DNA of 64,000 nucleotides from Oscillospiraceae bacterium (GTDB taxonomy: Bacteria > Bacillota > Clostridia > Oscillospirales > Oscillospiraceae): assembly GCA_910574635.1 (NCBI GenBank), contig CAJTCG010000005.1, positions 1 to 64,000 of the forward strand, read 5' to 3'. Below are positions 58,595-64,000 of the stretch, in pieces. Position numbers and translations under genes: made by a program. Position 1 is the stretch's first letter. Each line of letters begins with the position of its first letter. The notes below the pieces were generated by a model. That model saw nothing but the letters and a program-made list of their open reading frames with translations, was not told the origin of the DNA and searched no databases.

Positions 58595-58921
58595 TCAGTC
58601 CCCCCGGAGGAGGAAGAGCTGGAGTACTTTTTCCGCCAGGCGCAGTTCCCGGGGCGTACAGCCCCGCAGAAGCGTTTCCAGAGAGCCCAGGTCCGTCTCT
58701 CCGCCCTCCTCCCCGAAGAGTATGTATTCCATGGAAAGCCGGGAGGTCCGGGCTACCTTCATGAGGGTGTCAATGGACATCTGAGAGGTGCCCACCTCAA
58801 TCTGGCCGTAATACCCGGTGCCGATGTCCGCCAGCTCCGCAAACTGCTCCCGGGTCAGACCCAGGCGGTTCCGCTGCTGCCGCAGGCGCTGGCCCATGGC
58901 GATGCGTTCCTGTTTTGTCAT
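58595..58921 (-). CDS. XRE-family transcriptional regulator
   Basis: A 108-residue protein with a Cro/C1-type helix-turn-helix (LRQQRNRLGLTREQFAELADIGTGYYGQIEVGTSQMSIDTLMKVA, residues ~13-57) and a short C-terminal helical part. It is divergent from the double-integrase gene at 59229. GGAAGGAGTGAC precedes the start. Its targets are unknown. Confidence 0.9.
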   Translation of the reverse strand: MTKQERIAMGQRLRQQRNRLGLTREQFAELADIGTGYYGQIEVGTSQMSIDTLMKVARTSRLSMEYILFGEEGGETDLGSLETLLRGCTPRELRLAEKVLQLFLLRGD

Positions 58922-59228
58922 AGAATGTCACTCCTTCCAATCTGTTTTGTTCAGTCTAACCTTGGGAACTGGCGCGCAAAATATGCTGAAAGATATTGAT
59001 TTTTGTTATCTTTTGGCGTATGATGCAGAAGGACAAACGCGCGCATTCATTGCGGCACAGGCATTTCGGAGCTTTTAAATAGAACTGTATTTGAGATACA
59101 CGAACGTAACAAATAGGGACGGGAAACGGAAATGCTTTCCTTGGCACAGACATGGGCCGCCATTCCTGGGATTTCCAGATGGTCTTTTTATTTGTTAAAT
59201 AAACGTAACATAGAGGGAAGGGGCCGCT
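58922..59228. other. Divergent AT-rich intergenic region
   Basis: About 307 bases between divergent regulators, poorer in GC than its surroundings. It holds GTAACAAA at 59106-59113 and CGTAACA at 59204-59210, the latter 19 bases before the next start; TTTGTTA occurs at 59191-59197. No gene or certain promoter is recognised. Confidence 0.5.
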
Positions 59229-60554
59229 ATGCAGGACTACGTCGTCAACCGCCCTGACGAGGGGGCAATGGAGCAGGCGCTGCGGGAAAATCCGGGAAAC
59301 GCCGCGGGGGCCGTGCTGCGCCTGGCCTGGCAGGCCGGGCTGCTGCGGGATGAAATCCAGCACCTTACCTGGGAACAGGTGGACTTTCTGGACGGGTGCC
59401 TCGTCCTGCCGGATCGAAAGGTCCCCATCGGGCGGGAGCTGTCGGACTGGCTCCAGGCGCTTCGGGACGGGCGGGACCGGAGCCAGGAGGCGGTGGTCCT
59501 CTCGGACCGGGACCGGAAGCCCCTGACGCCCCAGTCCATTTCCCGGCTGGCCCGGGCAGCCCTGGACAAGCAGGGACAAACGTCGGTCCGGCTCATCGAT
59601 TTGCGTCATGACTTCATCCTCCGGCAGCTGCAGGAGCATGACTGGCAGTATGTCTCCCGGATTACCGGCGTGGAGGCGGCGGGACTCAACGTCCATTTCG
59701 CGGAGCATTTGGAGGAGAAAAAAATTTCCACCCGCATTCGCCGGGAGGACTCCGCCCAGATTGACGAGTTCGCCCTGTGGAAGCTCCTGCGGGCCGAGGG
59801 GACCAGCCCCGCCGGAATTGCCCTGTGGCTGACCTGGCAGGCGGGGCTGCGGCTGGAAGAGCTCATCTCCCTGACGTGGGACCAGGTGCGGGGAGACCGT
59901 CTCTGCCTTCCCCAGCGGGAGGTCCCTCTCAGCGGCGGGGCCAAAAAGGCCTTGGAGGAGCTGGCCCGGCGGGAGGGACGGGAGGGCCCTGTTCTCACCG
60001 CTCCCAGAAGCCGCCAGCCCTATGACCGGACCCGGCTTTCCAAGCTGGTCCGGGCTGCGCTGATCCGGGCGGGGCTGGACAACCTTACGCTCCGGGATCT
60101 GCGGGTGGACTGCGCCCTGCGCTCCGGCGGGGAGGGGCAGATACTCTCCCAGGTCCGCCGGGAGGGCTGGATCACCCGGAATGATGTGTGCGCCTTGCTG
60201 AACGTCTCCCGGACCACCGCTTACAACCGGCTCAAGCAGCTGGTGAGCCGGGGACGGCTGACTCAGGTGGGGGCCCGGTACTACCTGCCTGAAAGCGTGG
60301 TTCCGCCGGAGCGGCAGGAGGCCGCCGTCCTGGAATACCTGGAGCGGGAGGGCTTCGCTTACCGCCAGGACGTAGCCCGGCTGCTGGGCATCGGCGTGAG
60401 CCAGTGCCGCCCGCTGCTCCAGCGGATGCTGGCGCGGGGAAGCATTCTCCAGGACCGGCAGCGGTACATATTAAATAATGAAAAGGCCCCGCCGGAGCCG
60501 GAGACCGGCCTGGCCATTCCCGCCGGAGGCGGAAGCGAAAAGAACGGCGTCTGA
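59229..60554 (+). CDS. Protein of two degenerate tyrosine-recombinase folds plus two winged helices
   Basis: A 441-residue protein. Repeat 1 (about 25-160) and repeat 2 (about 190-310) both show the integrase core pattern: LAWQAGLLRDEIQHLTWEQV and LTWQAGLRLEELISLTWDQV, then a beta strand with LP-R-VP, and a box-II-like region, LIDLRHDF in repeat 1 and LRDLRVDC in repeat 2. The L-G-H box and the catalytic tyrosine are missing from both, so recombination is unlikely. The C-terminal 120 residues contain two winged helices (WITRNDVCALLNVSRTTAYNRLKQLVSRGRL and FAYRQDVARLLGIGVSQCRPLLQRM). A DNA-binding regulator is the best guess; the S-layer gene lies just downstream. GGGAAGG precedes the ATG. Confidence 0.8.
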   Translation: MQDYVVNRPDEGAMEQALRENPGNAAGAVLRLAWQAGLLRDEIQHLTWEQVDFLDGCLVLPDRKVPIGRELSDWLQALRDGRDRSQEAVVLSDRDRKPLTPQSISRLARAALDKQGQTSVRLIDLRHDFILRQLQEHDWQYVSRITGVEAAGLNVHFAEHLEEKKISTRIRREDSAQIDEFALWKLLRAEGTSPAGIALWLTWQAGLRLEELISLTWDQVRGDRLCLPQREVPLSGGAKKALEELARREGREGPVLTAPRSRQPYDRTRLSKLVRAALIRAGLDNLTLRDLRVDCALRSGGEGQILSQVRREGWITRNDVCALLNVSRTTAYNRLKQLVSRGRLTQVGARYYLPESVVPPERQEAAVLEYLEREGFAYRQDVARLLGIGVSQCRPLLQRMLARGSILQDRQRYILNNEKAPPEPETGLAIPAGGGSEKNGV

Positions 60555-60804
60555 CGGCGGTATCCAAATTTTGTTACAAACATTTTTCACATAAACAAGA
60601 TAAAATCACGGCAATTATCAAACAAATTACAACTAGGGCAAATCTATAGACAAACGGACGGGAGACTGGTACATTGAGCGTGCGGACGACGGACGGAAGA
60701 GGCCAATTCCAGGCTTGATGTGGGAAGAGGCTAGCCCCGACACGAATCCTGGAGGGGGCGTTGGAAGTTCGAGCGGACCGTAATCTTTAAAGGAGGAATG
60801 TTCA
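60555..60804 (+). promoter_or_regulatory. Promoter region and long leader of the S-layer gene
   Basis: A 250-base region: the first 90 bases are AT-rich and start with an 11-base palindrome TTTGTTACAAA (60570-60580); the rest is GC-rich with possible pairing of TTCCAGG and CCTGGAG and two ACGGACGG copies. It ends in AAAGGAGG, an ideal ribosome site. I cannot assign -35/-10 boxes. Long stable leaders are common for S-layer mRNAs. Confidence 0.5.
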
Positions 60805-63800
60805 ATGAAGAAATTCCTGTCCCTGGTTCTCGCATTGATTATGACCATGTCTCTGGTCACCATCAGCGCGGGAGCCACCGAGTACCGGGATCTCACCGAC
60901 AAGGACGAGATCCAGTACGAGGAAGCAGTTGCCGTTCTGAACCGTATCGGTGTCATCACCGGTTACGAGGACGGCAGCTTCCGTCCCGAGACGGAGCTGA
61001 CCCGCGGCGCGGCCGCCAAGATCATCGTCTCCCTGATGATCGGCCCCGACGCTGCCTCCGCTCTGCCCAACAACGCGAGTCCCTACCCCGACGTTCCCGC
61101 GGGCCACACCTTCGCGGGCGTCATCGGCTACTGCAAGACGGCCGGCTACATCAGCGGCTATGGCGACGGCACCTTCAAGCCCGCCAACCCCCTGACCGGT
61201 TACGCCTTTGCGAAGATGCTGCTCGGCGCCATCGGCTATAAGAGCAACATCGAGGGCTTCGTGGACACCGGCTGGACCATGAACGTGGCCCGGATCGGCA
61301 ACGTGGCCGGCCTGTTCGACCGTATCAGCTTCGACGGTGCGAAGTCCGTGACCCGTGACGAGGCCTGCCAGCTGGCTCTGAACACCCTGAAGGCCACCAT
61401 GGTGGACTACGGCAGCGCCAACACCGTTGTCAGCTCTACCGGCGAGGTCCTGACCGTTCAGGGCAGCAAGGCTCAGTATGTCACCAGCAACAACCGTGAC
61501 ATCAACGCCAACATCAACCGCCGTGTGATCAACGCCGCCAACAACGAGATGACTCTCGAGTTCGGCGAGGAGCACTTCAAGGATCTGCGCCTGGAGCACG
61601 ACCGTTATGATCCCGCTTACGATATCTACGGTCATCCCTCCAACGAGTGGTCCTACAAGAAGGTCACCATCGGCACCTTCAAGCTGCCTGCTGACTTCAC
61701 CTTCACCAAGCAGATGGCCCACCTGGAAGACACCGTGGCCACCAAGGAGAAGGCTCTGGGCCTGCGCGGCTATGATACCTACAGCACCGACCACCGCGGC
61801 GGCTATGTGAACTGGAGCTCTCCCAGCACCGGCCTTGAGACCTATTCCAGCCCCTTCGCGGATGCCACCCAGATCCACATCAACGGCTGGAACGCCCGCG
61901 TGCGGAACGACGCTTACAAGCAGACTGCCGTTATCAAGGGCGAGTCTGCCAAGCAGGGCCAGTGGTACACCTACGACGCCCGCGACATCAACTCCGCCAA
62001 CAAGGAGCTGGCTCCTTCCCTGTCTGAGCTGTGCGACCTGACCGACAACGGCGTGACCGTTGAGGTTTATGTCTGCCCCGTTGACGCCGACTTCATCACT
62101 GACGTCGTCGTTACCCGGACGCAGCTGATGGAAGTTGACCGCGTCGCCTCCGACTATGTCGAGCTGGACACCATCGACTCCGACAGCAAGGATCCCCGCG
62201 ATGACGGCGACCTGGCTGAGATTGCCGGCTACAACGACTTCTCCCTGTTTGAAGAGGCCGTCAGCGTCAAGGACAACAACTATGACGCTTACAATGTCCT
62301 GAAGGACCTGAAGGCCGGCGACGAGGTCGCGGTTGTGCCTTACACCGCCGACGACGGCAAGACCTGGGAAGTTGGCCGGGCTTATGTGCCTGAGACCGTT
62401 TCCGGCGCTCTGACCAACGTCGACATCTACAACACCAAGAGCAAGGCCGACGGCAATGCCATCGCCATCACTGTTGGTGGAACCACCTACCCCATCGCGC
62501 AGTGGAACAAGGATATGCGCGAGATCGACGGCACCAAGATCCGGGCCACCAAGAAGGACGTCACCCTGCTCCTGGACGAGATGGGCAACGCCATGCTGGC
62601 CAAGGACGTGGGCAACTCCAACGCTTGGATCGTCGTCGGCGATTACTATCAGGCCACCCTGTCTTCTGGCCGTGTGGGCTGGTTCGTCCACGGCTGGACC
62701 ATCAAGGGCGACGAAGTCGACCTGGAGCTGGGCACCATCCGCGGCGCGGCTGAGAAGTACGCTCCCGGCGAACTGGTGAAGTACCAGGTTGCCGAGACCG
62801 GCAACGGTGAGTATGAGCTGGTGAAGCCCATGTTCCGGGAGTCCGGCGTCAACTACACCGAAGGCCGCCGCGTTCTGAAGAACGGCGTTCTGTCTTCCTG
62901 GACTGAGCCTCAGGGCGACACGAAGACGGTTGACAGTGTGAAGAAGCAAACCGGCGAGGGCATTTACAACATTTCTCAGTTTGCCCGTAAGAACGGTGTT
63001 GCTGAGAAATTCGAGATCCAGAGCAAGAATTCCCTGCTGCCTCTGGAGTTCTACAACACTCAGGTTGACCCGACTTCGGAGATGCAGGCCACTGGCAGCG
63101 ATGTGGTGCACTTCAACTACAAGAACGCCACCGCGACCCCGGATGTCGCTGTTGGATCGGGCAGTGGTGAGTGCGGTGTTGTGCCCGGCGACGGCAGCCT
63201 CGGCTCCAACAACTTCTATGACAACAATGGCAACCACAACATGTGGCGGTATCGTGCCGCTCCCTATGACGATGTGAAGTTCATCTTTGTGGGCTTCGAC
63301 ACCGCCAACGGCGAGGTTGAGGTTATCAATGTCCTGAGCGGCGCTCAGAATGTTGACTACAAGGAGCTCACCCAGATCAACCGCTGGTGGAAGAACGTCG
63401 GCACCAACGACGACAGCTTCGTAGCCAGCCCCGCTGAGGCCTATGTCGACAAGGACGGCAAGGTCAAGGCCGTGGTCATCAAGTCCGACTCCGCCGAGGC
63501 GAACCTGAAGGATCTGATGATCATCACCGACAACAAGGGCGCCAACACCTCCACCAAGGGCGGCGCTGAGGCTCCCACTTCCGGTACCTACTACACCCGT
63601 CAGTATGTCTCCGGTGAGGACGGCTTCAAGGAAGAGAAGACCGGCTACTTCGACAGAGCTCTGTCTGTTGGTGACGTTGTTACCGGCAGCCTGCAGTCCA
63701 ACGGCGTCATCCGTGCGAAGAACTTCCATTCCAAGTCTTACACGGACCGCAACCCCGACGGCATCTATGTCCGCGGCATCGGCGCCCTGAAGACTCAGGA

Positions 63801-64000
63801 GGGCGCGAAGTCCAAGACCATGTTCTACGTTGGTCCCGACAACGTCGTTGGTCCCAACAGCACCAAGGGCACCATTGAGTTCCTGGGCACCGGCGTGAAC
63901 GGCGGCGGCACACTTACCAACGCCGAGATCCTCACGAACAAGGATGTCATGGGCTTCGACCATGACTATGCCAAGGATTACAAGGGCCTGATCACCGTCG
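60805..64000 (+). CDS. Large S-layer protein with SLH repeats (continues beyond window)
   Basis: At least 1065 residues, open to the window edge. Signal peptide MKKFLSLVLALIMTMSLVTI, cleavage after SAGA. SLH repeats follow: EEAVAVLNRIGVITGYEDGS with FRPETELTRGAAAKIIVSL, then FAGVIGYCKTAGYISGYGDG with FKPANPLTGYAFAKMLLGA, and a third, weaker one to about residue 210. The rest is Ser/Thr/Asp/Asn-rich, beta-type and almost cysteine-free. Codon use differs from neighbours (more GTT, GCT, CGT, TCT), as in very highly expressed genes. Anchored via SLH to wall polymers, it probably forms the outer lattice. AAAGGAGG lies before the ATG. Confidence 0.9.
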   Translation, partial: MKKFLSLVLALIMTMSLVTISAGATEYRDLTDKDEIQYEEAVAVLNRIGVITGYEDGSFRPETELTRGAAAKIIVSLMIGPDAASALPNNASPYPDVPAGHTFAGVIGYCKTAGYISGYGDGTFKPANPLTGYAFAKMLLGAIGYKSNIEGFVDTGWTMNVARIGNVAGLFDRISFDGAKSVTRDEACQLALNTLKATMVDYGSANTVVSSTGEVLTVQGSKAQYVTSNNRDINANINRRVINAANNEMTLEFGEEHFKDLRLEHDRYDPAYDIYGHPSNEWSYKKVTIGTFKLPADFTFTKQMAHLEDTVATKEKALGLRGYDTYSTDHRGGYVNWSSPSTGLETYSSPFADATQIHINGWNARVRNDAYKQTAVIKGESAKQGQWYTYDARDINSANKELAPSLSELCDLTDNGVTVEVYVCPVDADFITDVVVTRTQLMEVDRVASDYVELDTIDSDSKDPRDDGDLAEIAGYNDFSLFEEAVSVKDNNYDAYNVLKDLKAGDEVAVVPYTADDGKTWEVGRAYVPETVSGALTNVDIYNTKSKADGNAIAITVGGTTYPIAQWNKDMREIDGTKIRATKKDVTLLLDEMGNAMLAKDVGNSNAWIVVGDYYQATLSSGRVGWFVHGWTIKGDEVDLELGTIRGAAEKYAPGELVKYQVAETGNGEYELVKPMFRESGVNYTEGRRVLKNGVLSSWTEPQGDTKTVDSVKKQTGEGIYNISQFARKNGVAEKFEIQSKNSLLPLEFYNTQVDPTSEMQATGSDVVHFNYKNATATPDVAVGSGSGECGVVPGDGSLGSNNFYDNNGNHNMWRYRAAPYDDVKFIFVGFDTANGEVEVINVLSGAQNVDYKELTQINRWWKNVGTNDDSFVASPAEAYVDKDGKVKAVVIKSDSAEANLKDLMIITDNKGANTSTKGGAEAPTSGTYYTRQYVSGEDGFKEEKTGYFDRALSVGDVVTGSLQSNGVIRAKNFHSKSYTDRNPDGIYVRGIGALKTQEGAKSKTMFYVGPDNVVGPNSTKGTIEFLGTGVNGGGTLTNAEILTNKDVMGFDHDYAKDYKGLITV

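Noticed and set aside
60620..60700. Cyclic-di-GMP-I riboswitch in the S-layer leader
   Set aside because: AGGGCAAAT resembles the start of the motif, but the required GACGCAAAGCC and following conserved helices are absent.
60802..63963. A 1053-codon open frame antisense to the S-layer gene
   Set aside because: It is a by-product of codon bias in the highly expressed S-layer gene; it has no ribosome site and its translation is low-complexity (Val/Gly/Leu/Asp).

Overview
The window is a GC-rich chromosome segment from an anaerobic, endospore-forming member of the Clostridia. Family Oscillospiraceae (Oscillibacter, Dysosmobacter, Flavonifractor or Lawsonibacter type) is an inference from gene content and codon use. 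The supporting evidence is spoIIE and spoIIR, a reverse rubrerythrin with a rubredoxin and an [FeFe] hydrogenase-like protein, Firmicutes-type promoters and Shine-Dalgarno sites, the rimP-nusA-rnpM-ylxQ-infB-rbfA-nrnA-truB-ribF operon in its usual order, and an S-layer protein with SLH repeats.

Layout. 1-1.2 kb: an IS5-type transposase fragment abuts a truncated, frameshifted tyrosine integrase next to tRNA-Arg(ACG), the remains of an integrated element. 1.4-10.1 kb: housekeeping and accessory genes (HPr-like protein, YcdB/SLH protein, yfbR-mtaB, cysteine desulfurase, MATE pump, rlmA-like methyltransferase, isochorismatase-like hydrolase). 10.3-15.4 kb: a myo-inositol catabolic operon iolE-iolB-iolD-(zinc ribbon)-iolG; kinase, aldolase and transporter genes are not in view. 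15.5-20 kb: a GGDEF response regulator, a cytidylate-kinase-like protein, and the redox genes. 20-30.9 kb: a candidate small RNA, two two-component systems with an accessory DUF4340 protein and a lipoprotein, spoIIE and a membrane-bound XRE regulator. 31-37.4 kb: a PfoR/EIIC-like membrane protein, a tandem pair of small type I toxin-antitoxin units, superoxide dismutase, exported proteins and a large serine hydrolase. 37.6-46.3 kb: the translation and RNA-maturation operon. 46.3-49.7 kb: a metal-resistance operon under an ArsR/CadC-type repressor. 49.8-58.9 kb: thioesterase, spoIIR, DUF1576 protein, a histidine-kinase-like ATPase without its histidine, a PIN/NYN-type protein, cinA, thiI and a flavodoxin-like reductase; a 0.64 kb element with long inverted arms lies between thiI and cinA. 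59.2-64 kb: a protein made of two degenerate tyrosine-recombinase folds plus winged helices, then the start of a large S-layer protein that runs off the window.

The most interesting items are: (i) at 32.25-32.95 kb, two tandem Fst-like toxin genes, each with its own convergent antisense RNA, shared bidirectional terminator, a common direct repeat over the ribosome site and a second direct repeat that differs between the copies but matches within each copy; (ii) the domesticated double-integrase protein upstream of the S-layer gene; (iii) the inverted-arm element between thiI and cinA, whose internal hairpin is kept by compensatory changes; (iv) a promoter- and terminator-bounded small RNA candidate at 20.1-20.25 kb. 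All functional statements come from reading the sequence; no searches or folding programs were run.
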